This document shows positions 47,341 to 56,362 of a stretch of DNA of 64,000 nucleotides, piece by piece. Position 1 is the stretch's first letter; each line of letters opens with the position of its first letter. Under the pieces are notes generated by a model. The model was not told where the DNA came from. It saw nothing but the letters and a program-made list of their open reading frames with translations, and did no database searches. Both the position numbers and the translations under genes were made by a program. This DNA is from Actinomadura macrotermitis. GTDB lineage: Bacteria > Actinomycetota > Actinomycetes > Streptosporangiales > Streptosporangiaceae. The DNA is taken from assembly GCF_009604375.1 (NCBI RefSeq), contig NZ_WEGH01000002.1, positions 1,140,073 to 1,204,072 of the forward strand, read 5' to 3'.

Positions 47341-49034
47341 CCGACCAGCTCGGCGTAGAGGGGGCTGTCGCCGAGCAGCGTGTCATGCGTCCCGAGCAGC
47401 GGCGCCGGGCCGCCGAGGAGCAGCACCTGCCCGGCCCGCTGGGCGGAGCTGATGCGGTGCGCGATGACGACGAGCGTGCCGCCGCGGTCGGCCAGGGCCC
47501 GCTCCGCGCGCGCCTCCGCGGCGGGGTGCAGGTGGCTGGTGGCCTCGTCCAGGATGACGACGGGCGCGGGGGACAGGTACGCGCGGGCCAGCGTGATCAG
47601 CTGGCGCTCCCCATGGGACAGCGAGCCGCCGCCGGGCGGTATCTCGGCCTCGTACCCGCCGAGCCGGCCGAGCAGCCCGGTCAGCCCCACCGCTTGGACG
47701 GCCTCGTCCAGCTGCGCGGCGGTGGCGTGGGGCCGCAGGTAGGCGAGGTTCTCCCGCACGGTCCCGGCGAAGACGTAGCTCTCCTGCGGGATGAGCGTGA
47801 CGGCCGTCCGCAGCTGCGCCGGGTCGAGCCGGGGCAGCGGCACCTTGCCGAGCGTGACGCGGCCCCGCTGCGGGTGCGCGAGGCCGGTGAGCACGTTGGC
47901 GAGCGTCGACTTGCCGGTGCCGCTCGGCCCGACGACGGCCAGGTGGGTGCCCTCGGGGACGTGCAGGGACAGGCCGGCGAGGACGGGCTCGGCCTCAGGG
48001 GAGTAGGCGAACGTGACGTGGTCGGCCTCGATGTCGAAGGAGGAGGCGGTGAGCAGCAGGCCGGCCGGGCGCGTCCCGCCGGGCTCGGCGCAGACCTCGG
48101 CGAGCCGGCCGAGGATCACCGCGAGGCTGAGCAGGAGCGTGCCGCCGGCGTCGACCAGCAGGACGATCCCCGGCTGCAGCCCGGTGACCAGGTAGCCGAC
48201 GCCGCCCGCGATCTCCCCGGCGGTGAGCCGGTGGTGCGCGGTCAGGTAGGGCGACAGCATCAGCAGCGTGAGCAGCGGCAGGTGCACGCCGAGGACGAGC
48301 ACGGGCAGGCGGACCAGGCGGGACCGGGCGAAAGAGCGCAGCGCGGCGGCCTGGGCGTCGATCGGCTCGGCGACCGTGGCGGCCGCGCGGTCCTCGGCGG
48401 CGCAGGCGACGACGTCGCGTACGCCCTGCACGACCGCGCCCGCGGACTCGCCGATGCGCTCGGCGTGCCGGATGACGGCCCGGTAGCGGCGGACCTGCAC
48501 CCCCAGGAACGCGACGAACACCGCCAGCGCGAGCACGACGGGCAGGCCGATGGCGAGGGCCAGCGGCGGGGAGAGCAGCGCGAGCCCGAGCAGCGCGGCG
48601 ACACCGGCCGTCAGCAGCTGCCGCACGTTGCGCAGCGCGGTGCCGAGCAGCGCCCGCACGGCCTCGGCCTGCTCGGTGACCTGGGAGACCCCCGCGCCCG
48701 CCGCGCCGGTGCTCTCGTTCAGCGTGCGGCGCAGCGCGGCGGCGACGACGTCGGAGACCAGCGAGTCGCGCATCGGCTCGACGGTCGCGGCGAGCCAGGG
48801 GTAGACGCGGCCGGTCCCGAAGGCGCCGAGCACGTGCAGGACGGCCAGCGCGGCCAGCCACGCCATGCCGACGGCGGGCCGGTGCGCCAGGAACCCCTGG
48901 TCGACGGCCCGGGCGAGCAGCAGGCCGGAGGCGAACACCGGCAGGCTCTCCAGGGCCGACCAGGCGGCGAGGCGGCGCAGCGCCGGGCCCCGCCCGGCGA
49001 GGTGGGCGCGCAGCAGCAGGAGCGCGGGCGTCAT
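47325..49034 (-). CDS. ABC exporter half-transporter (lanthipeptide cluster)
   Basis: A 569-residue fused permease-ATPase. Six membrane helices span about residues 15-300. The ATPase has Walker A VVGPSGTGKSTLANVL, signature LSHGERQLITLAR, Walker B PVVILDEATS and the switch His in VIAHRISS. It lacks an N-terminal C39 peptidase, so it would export an already processed peptide. The ATG at 49034 overlaps the preceding exporter's stop by ATGA, so the two probably form a heterodimer. The stop overlaps the convergent sigma gene by 16 nt. Assignment to lanthipeptide export rests on context. Confidence 0.9.
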   Translation of the reverse strand: MTPALLLLRAHLAGRGPALRRLAAWSALESLPVFASGLLLARAVDQGFLAHRPAVGMAWLAALAVLHVLGAFGTGRVYPWLAATVEPMRDSLVSDVVAAALRRTLNESTGAAGAGVSQVTEQAEAVRALLGTALRNVRQLLTAGVAALLGLALLSPPLALAIGLPVVLALAVFVAFLGVQVRRYRAVIRHAERIGESAGAVVQGVRDVVACAAEDRAAATVAEPIDAQAAALRSFARSRLVRLPVLVLGVHLPLLTLLMLSPYLTAHHRLTAGEIAGGVGYLVTGLQPGIVLLVDAGGTLLLSLAVILGRLAEVCAEPGGTRPAGLLLTASSFDIEADHVTFAYSPEAEPVLAGLSLHVPEGTHLAVVGPSGTGKSTLANVLTGLAHPQRGRVTLGKVPLPRLDPAQLRTAVTLIPQESYVFAGTVRENLAYLRPHATAAQLDEAVQAVGLTGLLGRLGGYEAEIPPGGGSLSHGERQLITLARAYLSPAPVVILDEATSHLHPAAEARAERALADRGGTLVVIAHRISSAQRAGQVLLLGGPAPLLGTHDTLLGDSPLYAELVGHWRS

Positions 49035-50800
49035 GCGGCGGTTTCGGCGTCGGCGGAGAAGACCGCCCGGTAGCGGGGGTCGGGCCACAGCTCGGCGTGG
49101 GGCGCCAGGGCGCGGATCCGGCCGGCGTCCAGCCAGGCCACCAGGTCCGCGCGGGCGGCCGTGGCCGGGCGGCGCGCCACCACCAGGCTGGTGCGGGAGG
49201 TCAGCAGGGCGCGGAGCGCCTGGGTCACCTTCATCTCCGTGGCGGTGTCGAGGCTGCTGGTGGCGTCGTCGAGGACCAGGACGCGGGCGTCGGCCAGGGC
49301 GGCGCGGGCGAGGCCGAGGCGCTGCAGCTCCCCGCCGGACATGGGCGCGCGGTCCAGCGGGGTGTCGTAGCCGGCCGGCAGGGCCCGGACGAAGCCGTCG
49401 GCGGCCGCCGTCCGGGCCGCCTCCCGCACCTGCGCGCGGGTCGCGTCCGGCCGCGCGTAGGCGATCATGTCGTGGACGGTGGCGCCGAGCAGCGCCGGGC
49501 GCTCGAAGGCGTAGGCGACGGCACGGCGCAGCTGTGCGAGCTCGACGCGGTCGACCGGGACGCCGTCGAGCTCGACGCCGCCCTCGTCGGGGTCCAGCAG
49601 CCGCCCGATCGTCGCCACCAGCACGCTCTTGCCGGTCCCCGACGCGCCGACGACCGCGACACATGTCCCTGGCGGCACGGTCAGGTCGAGATGGTCGAGC
49701 ACGGCACGGCCGCCGATCCGGACCGTCACCTGCCGCAGCCGCAGCGCGCCCGGCCCGTCCGGCAGCGGCACCGGGTCCGGGCACGGCCGGACGGCCGGCT
49801 CGGCCGCCAGGACCTCCGCCACCCGCCCGGCGCCGACCTGGCAGTTCACCAGGGCGACGAAGGTATCGAACAGCGCCGCCGAGCCGATGGCCAGGGAGGT
49901 GTAGGACGCGGCCGCCACCAGCTGCCCGGTGGTGATGCCGCCCGCCGCGAGCCGCGCCCCGGCGACGCCGACCACCAGGATCTGCAGCAGCGGCGCCAGC
50001 AGCGCGAGCCGCCGGCTCACCCGTCCCTGCACCGCCCAGGTGCGCTGCCCGGCCTCGCGCAACCGGGGCAGGGGCTGCAGGATCCGCACCGCCTCGCGGC
50101 CCGCGGTGCCGCCGGCCCGGATCGTGCGGGCGCCCTGCCGGGCGTCCAGCAGCCGGGTCGCGATCTCGGCCTGGCACCGCTGGTAGTCCGCGAACGGCTC
50201 GGTGGCCTGGGCGACGAAGACGCGCAGCACCACCACCACAGGGACCACGCCGAGCACGAACGCCACCGCGAGCGCCCAATCGATCAGGGCGAGGGCCGTC
50301 ACCGCGCCCGCCGTGGTCACCAGCGCCGCCGCCGCCGACACCAGCAGGACCGGGAAGGCGGCCGGGCCGCCCGCGCTCTCGGTGAGCCGGGAGAGCACGT
50401 CCCCGGCGGGAAAGCGCCGCTGGCCGGGCACGCCGAGCTCCAGCACCCGCCCGGTCAGGCGGTGCCGCAGCCAGGCGGTGATGCGGCTGCCGCAGTAGGA
50501 GCCCGCCAGCTCCTCGCCGGCGTCGGCGGCGGCGGCGACGGCGAGCACGAGGGCCAGCCCGGCGACGGCGGCGCCGAGGCGCTCACCGGTGCGGACGGCG
50601 TCGATCGCCCGGGCCAGCATGACCGGCGTCGCCAGCGTCGCCGCGACGCGGACGGCGGTGCACACCGCCAGCAGGGCCATGAGCGCGCGGGTGCGGCCGG
50701 CGGCGGCGCGCAGCAGCCGCCTGCCCGCGGCGCGCTGCGCGGCGGGGGCGGCCTGCGTGCCGGCGAGCGGAGCGGGCTCTTCATCGGTGTCGGCGGGCAC
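49031..50800 (-). CDS. ABC exporter half-transporter (lanthipeptide cluster)
   Basis: A 589-residue permease-ATPase partner of the downstream exporter. Six helices are followed by Walker A VVGASGTGKSVLVATI, signature MSGGELQRLGLAR and Walker B VLVLDDATSSLD. The catalytic Glu after Walker B is replaced by Asp, and the switch His is replaced (VVARRPA), so this half probably has a degenerate ATP site, as in many heterodimeric exporters. The GTG at 50800 is chosen (GGAG 9 nt upstream), which leaves the hairpin at 50853-50890 non-coding; a GTG at 50914 gives a 627-residue form. It lies downstream of the lanthipeptide precursor. Confidence 0.85.
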   Translation of the reverse strand: MPADTDEEPAPLAGTQAAPAAQRAAGRRLLRAAAGRTRALMALLAVCTAVRVAATLATPVMLARAIDAVRTGERLGAAVAGLALVLAVAAAADAGEELAGSYCGSRITAWLRHRLTGRVLELGVPGQRRFPAGDVLSRLTESAGGPAAFPVLLVSAAAALVTTAGAVTALALIDWALAVAFVLGVVPVVVVLRVFVAQATEPFADYQRCQAEIATRLLDARQGARTIRAGGTAGREAVRILQPLPRLREAGQRTWAVQGRVSRRLALLAPLLQILVVGVAGARLAAGGITTGQLVAAASYTSLAIGSAALFDTFVALVNCQVGAGRVAEVLAAEPAVRPCPDPVPLPDGPGALRLRQVTVRIGGRAVLDHLDLTVPPGTCVAVVGASGTGKSVLVATIGRLLDPDEGGVELDGVPVDRVELAQLRRAVAYAFERPALLGATVHDMIAYARPDATRAQVREAARTAAADGFVRALPAGYDTPLDRAPMSGGELQRLGLARAALADARVLVLDDATSSLDTATEMKVTQALRALLTSRTSLVVARRPATAARADLVAWLDAGRIRALAPHAELWPDPRYRAVFSADAETAA

Positions 50801-50852
50801 GCTCGTCGGCTCCGTTCCCTTTCGGCGCACGTCGGTTACAGTGAAAGTGGGT

Positions 50853-50890
50853 CCGGACACGGACCGGCCTTCCGGCCGGCCCGTGTCCGG
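50853..50890 (-). terminator. Attenuator-like hairpin after precursor gene
   Basis: Arms CCGGACACGG-CCGGCC and GGCCGG-CCGTGTCCGG pair over 16 bp with one mismatch and a GGAA-type (GNRA) loop in the minus-strand RNA. It begins about 50 nt after the lanA stop. It could partly terminate transcription or protect the lanA mRNA, giving more precursor than exporter. Confidence 0.6.
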
Positions 50891-50941
50891 TGTCTGCGGA
50901 CCGGGGTCACTCACTGTTCCCGGGCCCGCATGTGTGCGGCA

Positions 50942-51097
50942 TCACGCGCAGGAGATGCCGACGCACACGGTGTTCAGCAGGGTCAGCAGGCCGACGCACG
51001 CGCACGTGCCGCCGAGCTGGATGCCCTCGATCTCGATCGGGTCGGTCTCGGGGAGCTCCTGCAGAGCCGCCACGAGGTCACCTTCGAAGATGTCCAT
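50942..51097 (-). CDS. lanA: Class IV lanthipeptide precursor, venezuelin-like
   Basis: A 51-residue peptide beginning MDIFEGDLVAALQELPETDP (acidic leader with an ELPETDP motif), then IEIEGIQLGG. The core of about 21 residues starts TCACVGLLTLLNTVCVG and ends ISCA. It carries Thr31, Thr39, Thr43 and Ser49 for dehydration and Cys32, Cys34, Cys45 and Cys50 for rings. From memory the core is close to venezuelin (VGLLTLLNTVCIG). The ATG at 51097 is preceded by a perfect GGAGGTGA, as expected for a highly translated precursor. It lies between the S9 peptidase and exporter genes, downstream of the LanL synthetase. GG at 29-30 could mark the leader end, although no C39 protease is present. Confidence 0.93.
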   Translation of the reverse strand: MDIFEGDLVAALQELPETDPIEIEGIQLGGTCACVGLLTLLNTVCVGISCA

Positions 51098-51102
51098 TTG
51101 GT

Positions 51103-52899
51103 TCACCTCCTCTCCTGTCCGGTCGCCGCGATCCGCTCCGCCGCGAGGCAGAAGCGGACCAGGTTCGTCCGCAGGTCCGAGGGCCATGCCTGGACGACGG
51201 CGGTGTGGCCGTCGTCGACCTCGAGGTAGTCGAAGTCGATCCCTTCGGTCCTGCCGAGTTCGAGGAGGCGCTTGCGAAGCGCCCGGGATTGCGCGACGGG
51301 GATGAGCTCGTCCCGGGTCCCGTGCGCCAGCAGCAGCGGCGCCGTGAGCGCCGCGCATTCGCGCAGGACGTCGCGCCGTTCGTCGTCGCCCGGCCCGTTC
51401 AGCCGCGCCACCCGGTCCCGGACCGGGGCGTCGGCGTCGCGGTGCAGGCCGGCGGGGGACGTGAACGGCGCCAGCGCCACGCATCCCGACCAGGTCCGCG
51501 GGCTGCGGCAGGCCGCCAGCAGCGCCAGATAGCCGCCGTAGCTGCCGCCGAGCAGGAGCGGGCCGGGCAGGCCGGCCTCCCGGCGCGGCCCGGCGACGGC
51601 GCGCCCGAGGTGGACGACGTCCGCCAGGTCGGGGCCGCCCCAGTCGCCGACGACCGCGCGCATGTGCTGCTCGCCGTAGCCGGTGCTGCCCCGGTAGTTG
51701 GGGGCCACCACCGCGACGCCGGCCAGCGCCAGGTGCTGGAAGAGCGGCTCGAACTCGAACCGCCAGGCCGCCAGGGGGCCGCCGTGCAGCGCCAGCACCA
51801 CGCGGGGGCACTCCCGCCAGCGGGGGCCGCCGTAGACGATCGCCTCGATCGGCCCGTCCGGGCCGGGCAGTTCGACCAGGTCGGCGTCCGCCCAGGCCGT
51901 CATGGGGTCCGGCGCCTGCCGGGCCAGCGACCAGCCCGAGCGCGCGCGGCGGTGCACCGTCGCCAGCGTCGGCGGCTGGTGCGGGGCCGAGAAGCGCACG
52001 TGGATCCGCTCGCCCGTCCAGGACGCCGGCGGCCACAGCGTGCCGGGCGGGCCGGCCACCGGCTCGACGCGGTCACCCGCCGGGGTGTGCACCAGCAGCC
52101 GCGTCGTGGCGCCGCAGACCTCGCTGACCAGCAGGTGCTCGCCGGACTCGTCGAAGGTCAGGGGGGTCCGGGCGAACCCGGACCGGTTGAGGGCCTCGGG
52201 GAACCGCACCGGCCCGCCGCCGGGCGACCACAGCCCGATCCGCTGCCCGCCGGGCACGCCGGTGGTCACCGCCAGGACCCGCGCCCGCCTGCTGCAGGCG
52301 GCGATCCGGTCCGTCGTGGTGTCGGAGACCGACCAGACGCGGCGCCAGGTGCGCTCGCGCAGGTCGACCACGATGCCGTCGGCGCGGTGCTCCAGGCCGG
52401 CGTGGTCGAACGCCAGCAGGTTGCCCTCGTCGAGCCAGACGCCGCCCGACAGCACGCCGGGGATGCGCAGGACGGGCTCCAGGGAGGCGTCGGACAGGGC
52501 CCAGATCCGCGAGTGCCGCTCGTCCTCCACGGTCACCAGGACCACCGTCTGCGGCGATCCCGGGCTTGCCAGCAGGTATCCGGCGAGCATGGCGGAGACG
52601 GGCCAGGTCCGTGTCCCGTCCGGCAGCGCGACGACCGAGCCGTGCCCGCCGCCGGGCGCGGTGCGCGCCACCAGGACGCGGCCGTCGTTCAGCGGCAGCG
52701 GCCGGCTGTCGCGGTCGGCGGCGCCGACCACCCGCCGGGCCGGCACCGCGCCGTCCAGGCTCCAGCGCTCCAGCGCGACCCGGTCGCCGGCGGCGTTCAG
52801 GCAGGTGGCCCAGCGGCCGTCGGCCGAGAAGGCGAAGCCGAACCGGACGGGGACCTCGGGAAGGCCGGGCACGGTGTCCCTCAGCACGGGCGCCCTCAT
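51103..52899 (-). CDS. S9 prolyl oligopeptidase-like peptidase, candidate leader protease
   Basis: A 598-residue protein. A seven-bladed propeller-like N-terminal half is followed by an alpha/beta-hydrolase domain with GGSYGGYL (Ser), LLAHGTRDELIP (Asp) and DDGHTAVV (His), the S9 triad. The ATG at 52899 overlaps the lanL stop by ATGA, and its own stop lies 5 nt before the precursor start, so it is embedded in the lanthipeptide operon. Prolyl oligopeptidases remove leaders in some class III clusters (FlaP); the Pro residues in the LPETDP part of this leader would offer sites. The leader-protease role is inference. Confidence 0.87.
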   Translation of the reverse strand: MRAPVLRDTVPGLPEVPVRFGFAFSADGRWATCLNAAGDRVALERWSLDGAVPARRVVGAADRDSRPLPLNDGRVLVARTAPGGGHGSVVALPDGTRTWPVSAMLAGYLLASPGSPQTVVLVTVEDERHSRIWALSDASLEPVLRIPGVLSGGVWLDEGNLLAFDHAGLEHRADGIVVDLRERTWRRVWSVSDTTTDRIAACSRRARVLAVTTGVPGGQRIGLWSPGGGPVRFPEALNRSGFARTPLTFDESGEHLLVSEVCGATTRLLVHTPAGDRVEPVAGPPGTLWPPASWTGERIHVRFSAPHQPPTLATVHRRARSGWSLARQAPDPMTAWADADLVELPGPDGPIEAIVYGGPRWRECPRVVLALHGGPLAAWRFEFEPLFQHLALAGVAVVAPNYRGSTGYGEQHMRAVVGDWGGPDLADVVHLGRAVAGPRREAGLPGPLLLGGSYGGYLALLAACRSPRTWSGCVALAPFTSPAGLHRDADAPVRDRVARLNGPGDDERRDVLRECAALTAPLLLAHGTRDELIPVAQSRALRKRLLELGRTEGIDFDYLEVDDGHTAVVQAWPSDLRTNLVRFCLAAERIAATGQERR

Positions 52900-55586
52900 G
52901 ACACCCGCCCCGGGACGGCCGCGACCCGCGCGGCGTCGGCGGTCCACAGCCGCGGCGAGCCGTGCCGCAGCCGCGTCAGGAAGGCCAGCACCCCGCTCAC
53001 GCCGTCGCCCCAGCTCGCCGAGACGTCGCCCTGCTCGTCGGAGAACACCACCCGGTCGCCGCGGTGCGCGCGGCCGGCCAGGATGATCTCGCCGAGCCGC
53101 CAGGCATCGGCCCGGTACCGCTCGTCGCCGGTGAGCGCGGCCATGTCGAGCAGGAAGTCGCCGTTGCCCGCCAGGCCGTGGCACTGGCCCAGCACCGCGC
53201 GCCATGACTGGTCGCTCACCGCGCGGGCGGCGAGCGCGGCGGCGTCGAGGAAGCGCGCGTTCCCGGTGTCCGCGCCGAGCCGGGCCAGGAAGCCCCCGAT
53301 GCCCGACGCGCCGTGGCACCAGTACGGGGCGGTGGGCGCGTCTCCGCTTCCGGCGCCCCACATGGCCGACCGCGGTGTGACGACCGCGACGTCCAGCAGG
53401 TCGTCGCCGACCCGGACCGCCAGCTCCCGGCAGTCGTCGCGGCCGGTCGCCAGCAGGAAGTAGCCGACGCCCGCGACGCCGTGCGCGAACCCGTAGTAGG
53501 ACTTGCCGGCCAGCTTGGAGTCGGCGTCGGCCGGGGTGCTCCAGACCAGCGCGCCCGCCCGCTCCTCGGCCGAGGCCGCCAGCGCGTCGGCGGCGGCGTC
53601 GGCGAGCTCGGCGAACCGCGCCCGCCCGGTGCGGGCGTGGAAGTGCAGGGCGGTCAGGCCGATGCCGGCGGTCCCGTGAGTGATGTCGGGGCCGGCGACC
53701 GCGGCCGGAAGCCCCTCGGCGACGGCGATGGCGTCGTCGGCCAGCCCGTCGTCGCCGAGCGCCAGGCCCGCCTCCAGCAGCGCCCACGCCGCGCCGGCCG
53801 TGCCGAAGTACAGGCCGTGCGGCCGGTGGGCGTCGGCCTCGAGCCGCTTGAGGATCCAGCGGGACGCGACGTCGACCGCGTCCGGCAGCCGCGGGTCCGC
53901 GGAGAACCGCATGCACTGCACCAGGGCCCCGAGGACGCCCGCGGCGCCGTGCTGCAGGCAGCACGGGTCGGGAGCGCCGTGCGCGCAGGACATCGGCCAG
54001 AGCGCGTGCGCCGAACCGGGGTCCATGGAGGCGAGCAGGTGCTCGGTGATCCCGGCGATGGCCTGGTCGCACGTCTCCACCGGCCGGCGGGCCTCGGCCG
54101 GGGCGACGGTTGCCGGCACCGAGGGCGCCAGCACCTCGCGGGCCTGCTCCGGCGTCCACCGCAGCCCGGGATCGTCCGCCATCAGGCCGGTGAGCATCGC
54201 CACCAGGCCCTCGGGCAGCTCCAGATCGCGGGTGCGCGCGGCCAGCCACTCGGTGAGGCGCTCGGTCAGGGACCTGCCCTGCGGCCGCTCGTCCAGGAAG
54301 TAGGGCGGAGCGCCGGTGAGGACGTAGCACAGCGTCGCGCCGAGGCTGTAGTGGTCGGCCGAGGCGTCGGGCTCCGCGCCCTCCAGCTGCTCGGGCGCGC
54401 TGAAGGCGGGGGTGCCCGCCCGCAGCGGGACGTCCTCGGGGTCGCCGGCGACCGCGGCCAGCTCCAGGTCGATCAGGACGGGGGTGCCGTCCGGGCGCAC
54501 CATGACGTTGTTGGGGTTGAAGTCGCGCAGCACGAGCCCGGCGCCGTGCGCCTCGATCATCAGGCCCGTCAGCCGGCGCGCCATCTCCAGCGCCGGGGCG
54601 AGGTGGTCGCCCCAGCCGGCCTCGCCGATGGAACGCGCGACCCATTCGCGCAGCGGCACTCCCTGGATCATCTCCAGCGCGAGGAAAAGGTGCCCGCCCT
54701 CGGTGAACAATTCGACGGGACGCGGCGCCAAACCCAGCCCCTGCACCTTTTCCAGCGCCCGCAGCTCGGCCCGCAGCCGGTCCCGGGTGTCCCGCCCCTG
54801 CCGGTCGGCGGCGACATGGGGACGCGCCTCCTTGATGACCACCGATTCGCCGGTCCCGGTGTCCTGGGCGCGATAAACTCCGCCCTTGTTGGTGTGCCGG
54901 ATGGCCTCGCGGACCGCGAAGCGCTTGGCGAGCATGACCTGGCGTGGCCGCGGGGTGACGTCCTTTGCGTTACCGGGGAAGGGGCAGGTCGCCCAAGAGG
55001 GAGGCGTATAGGTGCCGGCGCGCCGGTCCTCGACCGGATTGCCGTCCGGATCGAGAATCGTCCAGGCGTAGAAACCGTCATTGGTGATCCGCCGCTCTTC
55101 GACGAATGCGCCGTAGCGATAATGGACCAGGCTGCCCTGAGCGTAGGGCCGGTCGGAAAGAATCCGCGGCCCCGCGAGCCCTTCCGTCGCCCGGTGCAGT
55201 TCTGCCGCCAGCCGGACGGCCTCGTCGTCGCTCTCGGGATAGACCGTGATGAACTTTCCCGAATGGCCGCGCGAGGTGTTGCGCGCGTTGAGCGCCGCGA
55301 CGTGGTCGATGGTGGCGGCGAACTTGAACGCCGACCCCGCCGCCAGGAGCACCTCCAGCGAGCGGGCGAGCACCTCCGGCGCGGACGCCGGCGTGGCGGA
55401 AACATGCAGCTTCCAGCCCTGTGCGCGCTGCGGCACCCCCTCGGGGGCGAGGGTGTACCAGATGCCCGAGCGCCCGCTCCGCCACCGCTCGGCCCCAGCC
55501 GCCCGCTCGAGCACGTCAACGAGAGTGGTGTCTCCAGTATCAGCGGCCGAGGGCGCGCTGAAGATACTGAAATTGAAATCCACCAT
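52896..55586 (-). CDS. lanL: Class IV lanthipeptide synthetase LanL
   Basis: An 896-residue trifunctional enzyme. The N-terminal lyase domain (1 to about 215) eliminates phosphate. The kinase domain (about 220-500) has catalytic loop LRDFNPNN near residue 352 and LIDLELA as the metal-binding motif, and phosphorylates Ser/Thr of the precursor. The C-terminal LanC-like cyclase (about 530-890) carries the zinc ligands Cys757 in YWCHGASG and Cys802-His803 in QCHGLAGN. The zinc ligands mark it as class IV (LanL) and not class III (LanKC), where they are missing. The ATG at 55586 follows GGAG at 7 nt and matches the usual MVDFN-type start; the frame is open to 55712. It is the first gene of the operon. 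Confidence 0.94.
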   Translation of the reverse strand: MVDFNFSIFSAPSAADTGDTTLVDVLERAAGAERWRSGRSGIWYTLAPEGVPQRAQGWKLHVSATPASAPEVLARSLEVLLAAGSAFKFAATIDHVAALNARNTSRGHSGKFITVYPESDDEAVRLAAELHRATEGLAGPRILSDRPYAQGSLVHYRYGAFVEERRITNDGFYAWTILDPDGNPVEDRRAGTYTPPSWATCPFPGNAKDVTPRPRQVMLAKRFAVREAIRHTNKGGVYRAQDTGTGESVVIKEARPHVAADRQGRDTRDRLRAELRALEKVQGLGLAPRPVELFTEGGHLFLALEMIQGVPLREWVARSIGEAGWGDHLAPALEMARRLTGLMIEAHGAGLVLRDFNPNNVMVRPDGTPVLIDLELAAVAGDPEDVPLRAGTPAFSAPEQLEGAEPDASADHYSLGATLCYVLTGAPPYFLDERPQGRSLTERLTEWLAARTRDLELPEGLVAMLTGLMADDPGLRWTPEQAREVLAPSVPATVAPAEARRPVETCDQAIAGITEHLLASMDPGSAHALWPMSCAHGAPDPCCLQHGAAGVLGALVQCMRFSADPRLPDAVDVASRWILKRLEADAHRPHGLYFGTAGAAWALLEAGLALGDDGLADDAIAVAEGLPAAVAGPDITHGTAGIGLTALHFHARTGRARFAELADAAADALAASAEERAGALVWSTPADADSKLAGKSYYGFAHGVAGVGYFLLATGRDDCRELAVRVGDDLLDVAVVTPRSAMWGAGSGDAPTAPYWCHGASGIGGFLARLGADTGNARFLDAAALAARAVSDQSWRAVLGQCHGLAGNGDFLLDMAALTGDERYRADAWRLGEIILAGRAHRGDRVVFSDEQGDVSASWGDGVSGVLAFLTRLRHGSPRLWTADAARVAAVPGRVS

Positions 55587-55736
55587 GAAGGATCTCCACT
55601 CCCATTGTGTCCCGAGAGATCCGCTGGAGAGGTGGGCGGGAAGATCAGGACCAGGTCCTTTTCCGCCGGACCCGCCGGCCTCTCTTGCGTCGAACGGTGA
55701 CACGGTAACCACGGTCCGGGAGGGAAATCCAGAGGC

Positions 55737-55768
55737 TATTTACCTGGAAGTCCTATCGGCTTGATAGG
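55737..55768 (-). promoter_or_regulatory. Candidate lanL promoter with operator
   Basis: On the minus strand a TAAATA -10-like box (55737-55742) lies just downstream of a CCTATC-N5-GATAGG inverted repeat (55752-55768). The repeat would cover the spacer and -35 region, a good place for repressor binding. It is about 150 nt upstream of the lanL start. Confidence 0.4.
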
Positions 55769-55822
55769 GAATTCGCGAAAGAACGATCCCGTCTGTTACG
55801 CGTGTGACTCGTGGGGCGTATG

Positions 55823-55853
55823 AGGCGGTCTGGTGTCCACATCAGGACCGCCT
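55823..55853. terminator. Hairpin upstream of lanL
   Basis: Arms AGGCGGTC and GACCGCCT (8 bp) flank a 15-nt loop with some further pairing. It may end transcription arriving from the MFS gene, insulating the lanthipeptide operon. Confidence 0.45.
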
Positions 55854-56362
55854 ACCCCCTTGACGTCAGGTCACATCCAACTCTTTCTTCGGCAAAATAG
55901 TGACAAAGAAGTTTCCATCCGGAAACGACCCGCGCGGCTTTCCGGTGGCCGAAGCCGCCGCCCCGCCGGCCACCGCTCCGCGCCGTTCCCGTGCTCTCAC
56001 CTCAAAGAACGCCACGAAATGTCCTGATTTGCCCGAAAGTGCTAATGAACCGGCAGAGCCGCCCCCGGTCCGGCCCCGCCTTTGATCATTTCTGCCCGAA
56101 GAAAGCAGCCGCCCTGCCCCGCAATCCATCGGTCACTTTGCACGATCCAATAACGCCGAAAAAGCGGCCCATGGCATGGCCCGGGAGCTGTTTCGCATCA
56201 CCCCTGGTACCGAGCCGAACACTCTCAGCCCAAGACGCGTCCAGCCGGCTGCCGCCCGTCAGGAAGACACAGGCCCCGGCGAGCGCAGACCGCCAGAGAA
56301 GCGCTCCCCGGAGCCGTCCGGCGGTCACGACCCACAGCCCTGACCGCTGGACCAAGGACCGC

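Larger units (their letters stand above)
55587..56362. other. 776-bp intergenic region upstream of lanL
   Basis: No gene with a convincing ribosome site and codon bias is seen on either strand. It holds the presumed lanL promoter and operator (55737-55768), a hairpin (55823-55853) and a GTTTCC-ATCC-GGAAAC palindrome (55911-55926). The composition is AT-richer than the flanking genes, suggesting regulatory DNA. Confidence 0.6.

Noticed and set aside
52896..55586. Class III (LanKC) assignment of the synthetase
   Set aside because: The cyclase domain keeps Cys757 and Cys802-His803 zinc ligands, and the precursor resembles class IV venezuelin, so class IV fits better.
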